Shown: piece after piece, positions 1-8,399 of the stretch
Layout: each line of letters opens with the position of its first letter
Position numbering within the stretch: position 1 is the first letter of the stretch
Source: Streptomyces sp. RPT161
Lineage (GTDB): Bacteria > Actinomycetota > Actinomycetes > Streptomycetales > Streptomycetaceae
Assembly: GCF_027533845.1 (NCBI RefSeq)
Contig: NZ_JAPZVN010000005.1
Coordinates: 248,001 to 312,000, forward strand
Length of the DNA stretch: 64,000 bases
Direction of reading: 5' to 3'
Translations under genes and position numbers: made by a program
The notes under the pieces: model-generated
The model's input: the letters and a program-made list of their open reading frames with translations, nothing else
Databases searched by the model: none
Told to the model about the DNA's origin: nothing

Positions 1-2
1 AC

Positions 3-863
3 TTCGTGGCGGGCATCGGCACCGGCGGCACGATCTCCGGCACCGGCCGGTACCTCAAGGAGATCTCCGACGGCAAGGTCAAGGTCGTCGGCGCCGACCC
101 GGAGGGCTCGGTCTACTCCGGCGGCTCAGGCCGTCCGTACCTGGTCGAGGGCGTCGGTGAGGACTTCTGGCCGACCGCGTACGACCAGGACATCACTGAC
201 GAGATCATCGCGGTCTCCGACAAGGACTCGTTCCAGATGACCCGCCGCCTGGCCAAGGAGGAGGGGCTGCTGGTCGGCGGTTCCTGCGGCATGGCCGTCG
301 TCGCGGCGCTGCGGGTCGCCGAGCGGCTCGGGCCGGACGACGTCGTGGTGGTGCTGCTGCCGGACAGCGGCCGCGGCTACCTCAGCAAGATCTTCAACGA
401 CGAGTGGATGGCCGACTACGGCTTCCTGGAGGAGGGCGGCCAGCAGTCCCGGGTCGCCGACGTGCTGGCGTACCGCAGCGGCGGGATCCCGGAGCTGGTC
501 CACATGCACCCGGAGGAGACCGTCGGCGAGGCGATCGACGTACTGCGCGAGTACGGGGTGTCGCAGATGCCCATCGTCAAGCCGGGCGCCGGGCACCCGG
601 ACGTGATGGCCGCCGAGGTGGTCGGCTCGGTGGTGGAACGCGAGCTGCTGGACGCGCTGTTCACCAAGCGCGCACAGCTGGACGACCCGCTGGAGAAGCA
701 CATGTCCGCGCCGCTGCCGCAGGTCGGTTCGGGCGAGTCGGTCGGCGACCTGATGGAGGTGCTGCAGAACGCGGACGCGGCGATCGTGCTGGTCGAGGGC
801 AAGCCGACGGGTGTGGTGAGCCGTCAGGACCTGCTGACCTTCCTCGCCAAGGTCGGCAAGTAG
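3..863 (+). CDS. Cystathionine beta-synthase, C-terminal part (5' end outside window)
   Basis: The visible 286 codons are the end of a PLP-dependent cystathionine beta-synthase/cysteine synthase family enzyme, which condenses serine and homocysteine in the cytosol for transsulfuration. The piece opens inside the catalytic domain: GTGGTISGTGRYLKE is the phosphate-binding turn of fold-type II PLP enzymes and GGSCG lies near the end of that domain. Two CBS domains follow, around visible residues 150-215 and 235-285 (VSQMPIV; GVVSRQDLLTFL), so this is the full-length CBS type rather than plain CysK. In other CBS proteins these domains bind adenosyl ligands. The gene is read toward the structured region at 962-1145, whose terminator may serve it. 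Only the missing N terminus limits confidence. Confidence 0.93.
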   Translation, partial: FVAGIGTGGTISGTGRYLKEISDGKVKVVGADPEGSVYSGGSGRPYLVEGVGEDFWPTAYDQDITDEIIAVSDKDSFQMTRRLAKEEGLLVGGSCGMAVVAALRVAERLGPDDVVVVLLPDSGRGYLSKIFNDEWMADYGFLEEGGQQSRVADVLAYRSGGIPELVHMHPEETVGEAIDVLREYGVSQMPIVKPGAGHPDVMAAEVVGSVVERELLDALFTKRAQLDDPLEKHMSAPLPQVGSGESVGDLMEVLQNADAAIVLVEGKPTGVVSRQDLLTFLAKVGK

Positions 864-961
864 CGGCAAACGGCCCGCACCGCTGGGTGATTGGCCGGAT
901 TTCGCGGAAACGGTACGCGCGTGACACGCGTGCGCAGCACGGGCTTAACACGGGTCCGGCA

Positions 962-1145
962 CATTGGTGGGTGTCGGGAAACCGACCCCACCGATGCGGC
1001 AACCAGGAATGACGGAGCGGCTCCCGGACCTCCTGGGTTGCCCCGGACGCGAAGCCCGGCCCTGACCCGGCCCCGCGTCCCGTGGGGGACCGCCGTCGTC
1101 CCGCCCCTGGCGGCCAAGCCGGGGTGCGGCGGTCCCCCCTTTTTT
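962..1145 (+). ncRNA. Candidate structured RNA: four consecutive hairpins ending in an intrinsic terminator
   Basis: No gene lies between 864 and 1304, but the sequence is densely self-complementary. Hairpin 1 (962-977 with 982-996) closes on a GAAA tetraloop with a near-perfect 15-bp stem. Hairpin 2 pairs 998-1008 with 1031-1042 and nests a small GGAG/CTCC stem. Hairpin 3 pairs 1045-1051 with 1074-1080. Hairpin 4 is a perfect 12-bp stem followed by six T. The layout fits a processed 3' UTR or an independent small RNA of about 185-230 nt. A possible promoter (TTGGCC at 891, TACGCG at 914, spacer 17) lies just upstream. I do not recognise a known RNA family. The next gene downstream runs on the opposite strand, so this is not a leader. 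Confidence 0.5.
1084..1145 (+). terminator. Intrinsic terminator with U-tract
   Basis: GGGGGACCGCCG (1084-1095) is perfectly complementary to 1127-1138. The 31-nt loop can itself fold (CCCCTGGC with GCCGGGG). Six T follow at 1140-1145. A true U-tract is uncommon in Streptomyces terminators. Confidence 0.8.
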
Positions 1146-1304
1146 CGTCTTCGCCCGTCGCCGGGCGCTGGTACCCGCTGGAGACGGGGCTGGCTGGTGT
1201 GTGCGGCCGGGCGAGGAACCCGCCGCCCGCGATGGCGCCCAACCACGGCGGTGGGTCCGCCGGTTGCCCACCCCCAGTCGCAACTCGCCCTGCTGGGACG
1301 GTGG

Positions 1305-1727
1305 TCAGCCGTCCCACTCGTCGTTGCCCCCGCGGGAGACGCCCCTGCCGAGGGAGTGGGCGATGTTGACGCCCACGATTCCGGCCCAGGTGATCAGCAG
1401 GCCGGGGAGGTGCGCGTTGACCACGCCGATCGCCGACAGCGGTACCGCGAGTACCAGCGAGATGCCCGCGATGCCGAAGCGGCGGTTGCGGTTGTCGTGG
1501 TCGCCAGGACGCCCCCGGCGGGACCCCGCCGGGTCGACTCGCGCGCCCGCCATTCGCTGCTGTGCGAGTTCCCGGCGAACCCTGCGCTCCACCTGGCTGT
1601 CGAGCCGCTGGTCCACCTTTTCCAGGAACGAGTCGATCAACTCCGCCTCGTATTCGGGACCGAGGTCCTTACGCGTCTGCAGTGTGGCGTCGAGCTCTTT
1701 CTTGAGCTCGGGGTCAGGGGCACTCAT
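1305..1727 (-). CDS. Small conserved-type membrane protein, unknown function
   Basis: A 140-residue protein starting MSAPDPELKKELDATL. The first 70 residues are charged and helical (probably coiled) and contain a basic cluster (ERRVRRELAQQR). After a short Arg/Gly linker, two hydrophobic segments follow (about 85-103 and 108-125), so it is probably a membrane-anchored protein with a cytoplasmic N-terminal helix. A start three codons upstream (MNA) is possible; MSAPDPE is preferred because it begins the charged helix directly. It converges with the cystathionine beta-synthase gene and diverges from the acyl-CoA synthetase gene. I do not recognise a named family. Confidence 0.7.
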   Translation of the reverse strand: MSAPDPELKKELDATLQTRKDLGPEYEAELIDSFLEKVDQRLDSQVERRVRRELAQQRMAGARVDPAGSRRGRPGDHDNRNRRFGIAGISLVLAVPLSAIGVVNAHLPGLLITWAGIVGVNIAHSLGRGVSRGGNDEWDG

Positions 1728-1851
1728 GGCATTCACGTTAGAACCGGCCGACCCCTATGTAAGTGGGGTTAGCCCCCGAATCTTGTCAGGGGTGCCCTCC
1801 TCCTCGGGCAGGTGTGTACGGTCGCGGGTGGACCGCGAAGGGGAGGCGTTG

Positions 1852-3249
1852 ATGGAGCTGTTGACCGCGCTGGGAGCGGCGGACCGGGACCGTCCGGACG
1901 CCGTCACGATCGACGGCCGCGCGTTGGACCACGAAGCGCTGCTCGGCGCGGCCGGTGCCGTCGCCGCCCGGATCGCCGGCGCACCGGCCGTCGCCGTGCA
2001 CGCCGCACCCGTACTGGAGACGGTGGTCGCGGTGGTGGCCGGACTGCTCGCCGGGGTGCCGGTGGTGCCGGTACCGCCGGACGCCGGACCCGCCGAACGC
2101 CGGCACATCCTGCGCGACTCCGGCGCGTCTCTGCTGCTCGCCGCCGCGTCGCAGGAGGCCGAGGGCCTGGAGACGATCGAGGTCCGGGCCGCCGAGCGCG
2201 CCGACTTCACCGGCGCCCAACCCGCCGCCGACTCGACCGCGTTGGTCCTCTACACGTCGGGGACGACGGGCGCGCCCAAGGGCGTGCTGGTCTCCCGCCA
2301 GGCGATCGCCGCCGACCTGGACGCGCTGGCCGCGGCCTGGGCGTGGACGGCCGAGGACACGCTGGTGCACGGGCTGCCGCTGTTCCATGTGCACGGCCTG
2401 GTGCTGGGCGTGCTCGGCGCGCTGCGCACCGGCAGCCGCCTGGTGCACACCGGGCGCCCGACCCCGGCCGCCTACGCGGCTGCTGGCGGCACGCTGTACT
2501 TCGGTGTGCCGACGGTCTGGTCGCGGGTGGTACGGGAGCCGTCGGCCGCGAAGGAACTGGCGGCGGCCCGGCTGCTGGTCTCCGGCAGTGCGCCGCTGCC
2601 CGCCCCGGTGTTCCGGGACCTGGCGGCGCTGACCGGCCAGCGCCCTGTGGAGCGGTACGGGATGACCGAGACGCTGATCACCGTCAGCACCCGGGCGGAC
2701 GGCGAGCGGCGGCCGGGCTCGGTGGGACTGCCGGTGGCGGGCGTGACCACCCGGCTGGTGGGCGAGGACGGGGCCCCGGTCCCGTACGACGGAGCCACGG
2801 TCGGTGAGCTCCAGGTCGGCGGGCCGACGCTGTTCGCGGGCTATCTGGGCCGCCCCGAGGCGACAGCCGCCGCGCTGACGGCGGACGGCTGGTTCCGTAC
2901 CGGTGACATGGCGGTGGTGGAGCCGGACGGCATGCACCGGATCGTGGGCCGGGCGTCCACCGACCTGATCAAGTCGGGCGGCTACCGCATCGGCGCGGGC
3001 GAGGTGGAGAACGCGCTGCTGGACCATCCCGCGGTACGGGAGGCGGCGGTGGTCGGCGTACCGCACGACGACCTCGGTCAGCAGATCGTGGCCTATGTGG
3101 TCGCCGAAGGGGTGGACGAACGCGAGTTGATCGATTTCGTCGCCCGACATCTCTCCGTTCACAAACGGCCGCGCGCAATCCGCTTTCTGGACGCGCTACC
3201 GCGTAATGCGATGGGGAAGCCGCAGAAGAAGCTACTGCCCCCGTTCTGA
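1852..3249 (+). CDS. matB: Malonyl-/methylmalonyl-CoA synthetase-like acyl-CoA ligase (MatB type)
   Basis: This 465-residue ANL-superfamily enzyme activates a carboxylic acid to its acyl-adenylate and then to the CoA thioester. Motifs seen are the P-loop YTSGTTGAPKG (134-144), YGMTET (269-274), the hinge-side IKSGGYRIGAGE around K374, and a C-terminal GKPQKK with presumed catalytic K456. PLFHVHGLVLG and LLVSGSAPLP closely resemble, from memory, S. coelicolor MatB, which supplies malonyl- and methylmalonyl-CoA extender units. Substrate choice cannot be settled from sequence alone. The ATG at 1852 follows a GGGGAGG ribosome-binding site. It stands alone, upstream of the MMPL gene, from which it is separated by 172 bp carrying a promoter. 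Confidence 0.85.
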   Translation: MELLTALGAADRDRPDAVTIDGRALDHEALLGAAGAVAARIAGAPAVAVHAAPVLETVVAVVAGLLAGVPVVPVPPDAGPAERRHILRDSGASLLLAAASQEAEGLETIEVRAAERADFTGAQPAADSTALVLYTSGTTGAPKGVLVSRQAIAADLDALAAAWAWTAEDTLVHGLPLFHVHGLVLGVLGALRTGSRLVHTGRPTPAAYAAAGGTLYFGVPTVWSRVVREPSAAKELAAARLLVSGSAPLPAPVFRDLAALTGQRPVERYGMTETLITVSTRADGERRPGSVGLPVAGVTTRLVGEDGAPVPYDGATVGELQVGGPTLFAGYLGRPEATAAALTADGWFRTGDMAVVEPDGMHRIVGRASTDLIKSGGYRIGAGEVENALLDHPAVREAAVVGVPHDDLGQQIVAYVVAEGVDERELIDFVARHLSVHKRPRAIRFLDALPRNAMGKPQKKLLPPF

Positions 3250-3279
3250 GGGGAGTTGGCGGGGGTTGGAGAAACGGAT

Positions 3280-3336
3280 TTGCAGAGGCCAAATAAGCTT
3301 CTTACGATGCACTAGCCCAACTACCTACCGGCCGGT
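3280..3336 (+). promoter_or_regulatory. Promoter and palindromic operator candidate for the MMPL gene
   Basis: TTGCAG (3280-3285) and TACGAT (3303-3308) are 17 bp apart. A perfect 10-bp palindrome ACCGGCCGGT sits at 3327-3336, at or just past the expected transcription start, where a TetR-type repressor would block. No regulator gene is adjacent. Confidence 0.45.
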
Positions 3337-3421
3337 CAGTGCGTGACGGCCGGGTCGCCCCTACCCGGGTCCCGCTCCAAAGGGTGGCGGTGATTTTTCC
3401 TGCCATGGGAGACAGCACCGC

Positions 3422-5560
3422 ATGTTCCACCGCATAGGACGAGCAGTCGTCCGCCATCCGATATGGACGATCGTGGCGTGGGTCATAGCCGCCGTCGCGA
3501 TCGTCGCCACCGCACCGAGTCTTCCCTCCAACAGCGACGAAAGTAGCTTCCTCCCCAAGAGCTACGAGTCCATCCAGGCCGCGGACCTCCAGTCGAAGGC
3601 GTTCCCCAGCGCCTTCACTCCCTCCGCGATCGTGCTCTACAGCCGTACCGACGGCCAGAAACTGGCCCCCGCCGACCTCAAGGACGCCCAGCGGGTCACC
3701 GGCCAGCTGGCCGCCAAGGGCATCGACCAGGTACAGAAGGTCATCCCCGGGCCTCCGTCGAAGGACGGCAAGTACGACCTGGCGCTGGTCCAGATGGACA
3801 GCAAGAACGCCGGCCAGCCCAAGCAGGCCGACGCGGCGAAGACGCTGCGCGCGGACGCCAAGGAACTGGCCTCGGGTACCCATCTGGACGTGAAGGTCGG
3901 CGGTTCCGCCGCGCAGGCCCTGGACCAGCAGGACTCCTCCCAGCGGGGTCAGGCGCTGGTCGGGATCGGCACCTTCGTGATCATTCTCGTCACCCTGCTG
4001 ATCATCTTCCGGGCGCCGATCCTGGCGGTGCTGCCGCTGGTGCTGATCGGCCTGGTCTCCTCCGTCGCCAACGGGCTGATCGCCTACGCCACCAAGCTGT
4101 TCAACCTCCAGGCCAACAGCTCGATCTCGTCGATCCTGATCGTGGTGCTGTTCGGTGTCGGTACGGACTACTTCCTGTTCCTGATGTTCCGCTACCGGGA
4201 ACGGCTGCGGGCGGGTGACGAACCCAAGGAGGCGATGATCAACGCGGTCGGCCGGGTCGGCGAGGCCATCGCCTCGGCGGCCGGCGCCGTGATCATCGCG
4301 TTCCTCGCCCTCGTGCTGTCCACCCTCGGCTTCCTGAAGCAGATGGGTCCGGCGCTGGCCATCGCGGTCGGTGCCACGCTGGTCGCGGGCCTCACGCTGA
4401 TCCCGGCGGTGGTCTCGCTGATCGGCCCGAAGGTCTTCTGGCCGTCGAAGTCGTGGCAGAAGGAGCCGGAGAACGCCCGGTTCGCGGCGCTCGGCGGCAT
4501 GGTGCGCCGACGTCCCGCCCTGGTCGCCGCGGTGTCCGGGGTGCTGATGGTCGCGCTGGCGCTGGGTACGTTCGGCTTCAAGGCCACCTTCGACCTGGCC
4601 GCGGGCTCGATGCCCAAGACCAAGGAGTCGATGGTCGTCCAGACCGAGATGCAGAACGCCTACTCGGCCGGTGCCGCCGAGCCCACCAGCGTCTTCCTGA
4701 CCAGCACCGACGGCAAGCCGCTGGACAAGGCGGCGCTGCCCGGCTTCGCCAAGAAGCTCCAGGGTGTCGACGGTGTGGCCGACTCCCGGCTGGCCGCGCT
4801 CAGCAAGGACGGCATGACGGCCAACGTCACCGTCACCCTCAAGTACGACGCCGCCAGCGACAGGGCGATCAGCACCGTCGGAACCATCCGCGACACCGCG
4901 CACGCGGACGCGCCGTCCGGCACGAAGGCGCTGGTCGGCGGCATGTCGTCGATCTACAAGGACATCAACACCGCCGTCAACCACGACTACAAGACGGTCT
5001 TCCCGGTCGCCGCGGTGCTGATCATGGTGATCCTGGGTCTGCTGCTGCGCAGCGTGGTCGCCCCCTGGTACCTCATGGCCTCGGTCGGCCTCGGCTTCGG
5101 CGCCACCCTCGGCGCCACGGTGCTGATCTTCCAGAAGGGCCAGGGGCACTCCGGCCTGATGTTCATGCTGCCGGTGATCATGTACCTCTTCGTGGTCGCC
5201 ATCGGCACCGACTACAACATCCTGATGATCGCCCGACTGCGCGAGGAGGCCCGCGAGGGCCGCGAGCCGCGTGAGGCGGCGGGCGAGGCCCTGCGGCACG
5301 CGGGCCCGACCGTGGCCGCGGCGGGCTTCATCCTGGCGGCGACCTTCGCCACGATGATGCTCGCGGGCAACTCGATGCTGTCCGAGATGGGCTTCGCGGT
5401 CTCCTTCGGCATCGTCGTCGCCGCCTTCGTCATGGCGATGTTCTTCACGCCGAGCCTCACCGCGCTGATCGGCCACGCGGCCTGGTGGCCGGGCCACGGC
5501 GACCGGGCGGCGGTCAAGCCGCCCGCCCCGGGCCGCGAGAAGGCCCGCGAACTGGTCTGA
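3422..5560 (+). CDS. MMPL-family RND transporter
   Basis: A 712-residue inner-membrane exporter. It has the RND layout: one N-terminal transmembrane helix (about 8-30), an extracytoplasmic domain (31-180), a block of five helices (about 180-340), a second helix and extracytoplasmic domain (about 365-520), and a final five-helix block (about 525-690). GVGTDYFLFLMFRYRER and AIGTDYNILMIARLREE are the matching motifs at the end of helix 4 in each half, carrying the proton-relay Asp-Tyr pair of MmpL proteins. The family exports lipids, siderophores or drugs by proton antiport. The substrate here is unknown, and no biosynthetic cluster lies nearby. It probably has its own promoter (3280) and ends at a strong hairpin (5576). 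Confidence 0.93.
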   Translation: MFHRIGRAVVRHPIWTIVAWVIAAVAIVATAPSLPSNSDESSFLPKSYESIQAADLQSKAFPSAFTPSAIVLYSRTDGQKLAPADLKDAQRVTGQLAAKGIDQVQKVIPGPPSKDGKYDLALVQMDSKNAGQPKQADAAKTLRADAKELASGTHLDVKVGGSAAQALDQQDSSQRGQALVGIGTFVIILVTLLIIFRAPILAVLPLVLIGLVSSVANGLIAYATKLFNLQANSSISSILIVVLFGVGTDYFLFLMFRYRERLRAGDEPKEAMINAVGRVGEAIASAAGAVIIAFLALVLSTLGFLKQMGPALAIAVGATLVAGLTLIPAVVSLIGPKVFWPSKSWQKEPENARFAALGGMVRRRPALVAAVSGVLMVALALGTFGFKATFDLAAGSMPKTKESMVVQTEMQNAYSAGAAEPTSVFLTSTDGKPLDKAALPGFAKKLQGVDGVADSRLAALSKDGMTANVTVTLKYDAASDRAISTVGTIRDTAHADAPSGTKALVGGMSSIYKDINTAVNHDYKTVFPVAAVLIMVILGLLLRSVVAPWYLMASVGLGFGATLGATVLIFQKGQGHSGLMFMLPVIMYLFVVAIGTDYNILMIARLREEAREGREPREAAGEALRHAGPTVAAAGFILAATFATMMLAGNSMLSEMGFAVSFGIVVAAFVMAMFFTPSLTALIGHAAWWPGHGDRAAVKPPAPGREKARELV

Positions 5561-5575
5561 CCGGTACGACGGCGA

Positions 5576-5608
5576 GGGGCCGGGTGCGCACCGCGCGCAC
5601 CCGGCCCC
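5576..5608. terminator. Bidirectional hairpin terminator
   Basis: A perfect 14-bp stem (5576-5589 with 5595-5608) around a 5-nt loop separates the convergent MMPL and DUF6299-like genes. There is no U-tract on the plus strand. Confidence 0.75.
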
Positions 5609-5614
5609 TTCGCG

Positions 5615-6022
5615 TCAACTCCCTTGCCGCGTAAGCCGCACGTCGTCGTCCGCGACGGCGAGGAACCGCGGCAGCGGCACCAGTCCCGCCGGGCTGAGCT
5701 TGACCAACGTGACGCGCACCCGCGCCCGCCCCGGCCGGACGGCGGCCCGCCCCACACTCCGCCACCGGTGCGGATTCCCGTCGCACTCGGCCACCGCCCC
5801 GTCGATCCCGTACTGCCGCCCGCCCTGTGCCACGCTGGCGCCGACCAGCACGGTCCCGTCCTCGACGCACCGGTACGTCCCGGACAGCGAGACCATCCCG
5901 CCCCGCGAGACGCCCCCGACCCGATCAAGGCTGATCCCGCTGCCGTCGTCGGCCCGGGCCACCCCGACCGACGCCACCAGCACGGCAACCGCGGCAAGAC
6001 TGAGAACCCCAGGAATACGCAT
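5615..6022 (-). CDS. Secreted small protein, DUF6299-like
   Basis: A 135-residue protein with a Sec signal peptide (MRIPGVLSLAAVAVLVASVG, cleavage probably after ARA). The mature part has an all-beta look with LSGTYRCVEDGTV and a second Cys in AVAECDGNPHRW, giving one likely disulfide. This spacing and the ending around PLPRFLAVADDDVRL match what I remember of Streptomyces DUF6299 secreted proteins. The Met at 6022 is chosen because it starts the signal peptide; a 29-residue upstream extension lacks sense. Function unknown. It is monocistronic and shares the 5576-5608 terminator. Confidence 0.7.
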   Translation of the reverse strand: MRIPGVLSLAAVAVLVASVGVARADDGSGISLDRVGGVSRGGMVSLSGTYRCVEDGTVLVGASVAQGGRQYGIDGAVAECDGNPHRWRSVGRAAVRPGRARVRVTLVKLSPAGLVPLPRFLAVADDDVRLTRQGS

Positions 6023-6157
6023 AGAGCAGGCGTACCAGGCAACAGGCCATGAATCCGCGATTGTCACTCTTACGCCGCACACGCCCCGCTGGCCACCGCC
6101 GAACAGCATCCGTCATGCACGGTCTCGCCGTGCCGCTGACGTAAGCGGGTGGTTCAG

Positions 6158-6187
6158 GCGACACCCGATGGTTTGGTGAGGTATAGG
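6158..6187 (+). promoter_or_regulatory. Candidate promoter of the L25 gene
   Basis: GCGACA (6158-6163) and TATAGG (6182-6187) are separated by 18 bp, giving a 5' leader of about 50 nt before the L25 start. Confidence 0.45.
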
Positions 6188-6242
6188 GGAGTTCGGGTGG
6201 ATACCCTCGCCACCGGATCGTCGGAACGCGAGGAGTGCAGTC

Positions 6243-6857
6243 ATGGCTGAGGTGCGGCTGAGCGCCGAGCTGCGCAAGGAGTTCGGCAAGGGCCCGGCCC
6301 GCCGTGCCCGCCGGGAGAACAAGGTCCCGGCGGTCGTCTACGGGCACGGCGCCGAGCCGAAGCACGTGCTGATCGACAGTCACGCGCTGATGATGGCGTT
6401 GAAGACCCCGAACGTGCTGATCAACCTGGACATCGAGGGCAAGGGCCAGCTGGTCATCCCCAAGGCCGTGCAGCGGGAGGCCGTCCGGCGCTTCCTGGTC
6501 CACGTGGACCTGCTGGAGGTCAAGCGCGGCGAGAAGGTCACCGTCGAGGTGCCGATCCATACCGAGGGCGATCTGGCCCCGGGCGGCAACCTGCTTGAGC
6601 ACCTCCTGGACAGCCTGCCGGTCGAGGCGGAGGCCACCCGGATCCCGGAGGCGGTCACCGTCTCCATCGAGGGTCTGGACGCCGGACACGCGATCTACGC
6701 CAAGGACGTCCCGCTGCCCAAGGGCACGTCCCTGGCCGTCGACGGGGACACCGCCCTGCTGCAGATCGTCGCGGCCCAGGCCGAGGAGCTCCCGGAAGAG
6801 GAGGAGGCCGAGGAAGAGGAGGCCGCGCCCGAGGGCGGCGCGCCCACCGAGGGCTGA
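6243..6857 (+). CDS. rplY: 50S ribosomal protein L25 / general stress protein Ctc (TL5 type)
   Basis: A 204-residue two-domain L25, which binds 5S rRNA in the large subunit. The N-terminal L25 domain (about 1-92: LSAELRKEFGKGPARRARRE, VVYGHG) is followed by the TL5/Ctc beta domain (93-185). The last 20 residues are strongly acidic (EEEEAEEEEAAPEGG), as in other actinobacterial L25 proteins. The ATG at 6243 follows GAGGAG with good spacing. The stop lies only 6 bp from the stop of the convergent permease gene, with no obvious hairpin between them, so transcripts may overlap. Confidence 0.95.
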   Translation: MAEVRLSAELRKEFGKGPARRARRENKVPAVVYGHGAEPKHVLIDSHALMMALKTPNVLINLDIEGKGQLVIPKAVQREAVRRFLVHVDLLEVKRGEKVTVEVPIHTEGDLAPGGNLLEHLLDSLPVEAEATRIPEAVTVSIEGLDAGHAIYAKDVPLPKGTSLAVDGDTALLQIVAAQAEELPEEEEAEEEEAAPEGGAPTEG

Positions 6858-6863
6858 CCGGGC

Positions 6864-8261
6864 TCACACGGCGGGGTCGGACACCCGCGGCAGATCCGAC
6901 CCCGCCGCCCGTGCCGCCGGCGTCCACACTCCGTACAGCAGCGCCGGTAGCACCAGTCCCACGATCCACGAGACGTCGGCACCGCCCAGTGGGGCCACCA
7001 GCGGGCCGGTGTAGAACGACGAGCTGAGGAACGGGAGTTGGGCCGCCACGCCCACCGCGTAGACCAGCAGTGTGCGCCACCGCCAGCCGCCGTACCGGCC
7101 GTGCGGATCGCAGAGCGCCGGCAGGTCGTAGCGCTCCCGCGACACCCAGTAGAAGTCGACCAGGTTGATCGCCGACCAGGGTGTGAAGAACGTCAGCAGG
7201 AAGATCAGGAAGTCCGCGAAGGACGACAGGAAGCTGTCCTTGCCCAGCAGCGCGATCACCGTGCCCGCGACCATGACGAGCGCGACGTACCCGGTCCGGG
7301 CGCGCGGCGAGACCGTGCGGTCGCCCCGGAAGCCGCTGACGCCGGTGGCCAGCGACATGAAACCGCCGTACGTGTTCAGCACGTTGACGGTGAGCTTGCC
7401 CAGTGCGATCACGAAGTACAGCGCGCCGGCCAGCACCGTCCCGCCGCCGCCGAGGCCGACCACATAGCCGACCTCGTGGCCGGAGAAGGCGCCGCCCGCG
7501 CCGGCCGCGGCGAGCGCGCCGAAGGTCATCGACCACTGCGCGCCGAGCCCCGTACCGCCGAGCGTCCACCAGAAGACGGCACGGGCGGAGGTCTGTCGCG
7601 GCAGATAGCGCGAGTAGTCGGCCACGTACGGGCCGAACGCCAACTGCCAGGACGCGGAAAGGGAGACGGACAGCAGGAACAGCGGGGCGGAGAAGGTGTG
7701 GTGGGCCAGCAGCGCGCCGACGTCGGTCCGCTCCAGAAGCCGTACGCCCAGGTAGGCGAAGGCCAACGCGCCGACGGCGCTGGCTATCCGGCCGAGCGCG
7801 TGCACCATCCGGTAGCCGCACACCGCGGTCACCGCGGTGACCGCGGCGAAGACCACGATGCCCGCCGTGTCGCCGAGGCGGGTGAGCCTGCCGACGGCCT
7901 GGCCCGCCAGCACCGTCCCGCTGGCGAAGAACCCCGTGTACATCACCACGACCAGCAGCAGCGGCACCACCGCCCCGCGCACCCCGAACTGGGCCCGCGA
8001 GGAGATCATTTGGGGCAGCCCGAGCCGTGGGCCCTGAGCGGCGTGCAGGGCCATCACCGCGCCGCCGAGCACATTGCCGACCAGCAGCCCGAGCACCGCC
8101 CACAGAGCGCCGGCCCCGAAGACCACCGCGAGCGCACCGGTGACCACCGCGGTGATCTGGAGGTTGGCGCCCAGCCAGAGGGTGAACTGGCCGGCCGCGC
8201 GGCCGTGCCGTTCGGAGTCGGGGATGACGTCGATGGATCTGCGCTCGACAAGTCCGGCCAC
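6864..8261 (-). CDS. NCS1-family nucleobase/cytosine-type permease
   Basis: A multi-span permease (465 residues from the chosen start) of the nucleobase:cation symporter-1 family, which imports cytosine, purines, uracil, allantoin or thiamine precursors. About 12 hydrophobic segments are visible, and WLGANLQITAVVTGAL and GLPQMISSRAQFGVRGA are the signature helix-1 and helix-2 regions. The GTG at 8261 is preferred because GAGGAG lies 8 nt upstream; an ATG 16 codons earlier has no such site. It diverges from the RpiR-type regulator gene, which is its most likely controller. A TTGACT -35-like hexamer lies on the minus strand at 8326-8331. Substrate not inferable; a role in purine or allantoin uptake is possible. 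Confidence 0.88.
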   Translation of the reverse strand: MAGLVERRSIDVIPDSERHGRAAGQFTLWLGANLQITAVVTGALAVVFGAGALWAVLGLLVGNVLGGAVMALHAAQGPRLGLPQMISSRAQFGVRGAVVPLLLVVVMYTGFFASGTVLAGQAVGRLTRLGDTAGIVVFAAVTAVTAVCGYRMVHALGRIASAVGALAFAYLGVRLLERTDVGALLAHHTFSAPLFLLSVSLSASWQLAFGPYVADYSRYLPRQTSARAVFWWTLGGTGLGAQWSMTFGALAAAGAGGAFSGHEVGYVVGLGGGGTVLAGALYFVIALGKLTVNVLNTYGGFMSLATGVSGFRGDRTVSPRARTGYVALVMVAGTVIALLGKDSFLSSFADFLIFLLTFFTPWSAINLVDFYWVSRERYDLPALCDPHGRYGGWRWRTLLVYAVGVAAQLPFLSSSFYTGPLVAPLGGADVSWIVGLVLPALLYGVWTPAARAAGSDLPRVSDPAV

Positions 8262-8399
8262 GGTGGCGGCTCCTCGCTCATCGTCCTGCATGGGTTCATG
8301 CAGGGTCATGGCACGCTGAATGAAGAGTCAATACGCAGGCGCTAGTCTGCCGCTACGGATGTACGGTCGGGCGGCGACGGAAGCAGGCCAGGAGGCGCG

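Noticed and set aside
3302-5497. A 731-codon open frame on the minus strand opposite the MMPL gene
   Set aside because: It is a high-GC shadow of the MMPL gene: Arg/Asp/Gln/Gly-rich, no domain, and the plus strand has a convincing transporter. The same applies to other very long antisense frames (for example 12826-15825 minus, 50597-53659 plus, 60905-63955 minus).
8326-8331. Minus-strand TTGACT as a promoter for the NCS1 permease
   Set aside because: The -35 is good but no acceptable -10 follows at 16-18 bp; mentioned only within the gene entry.
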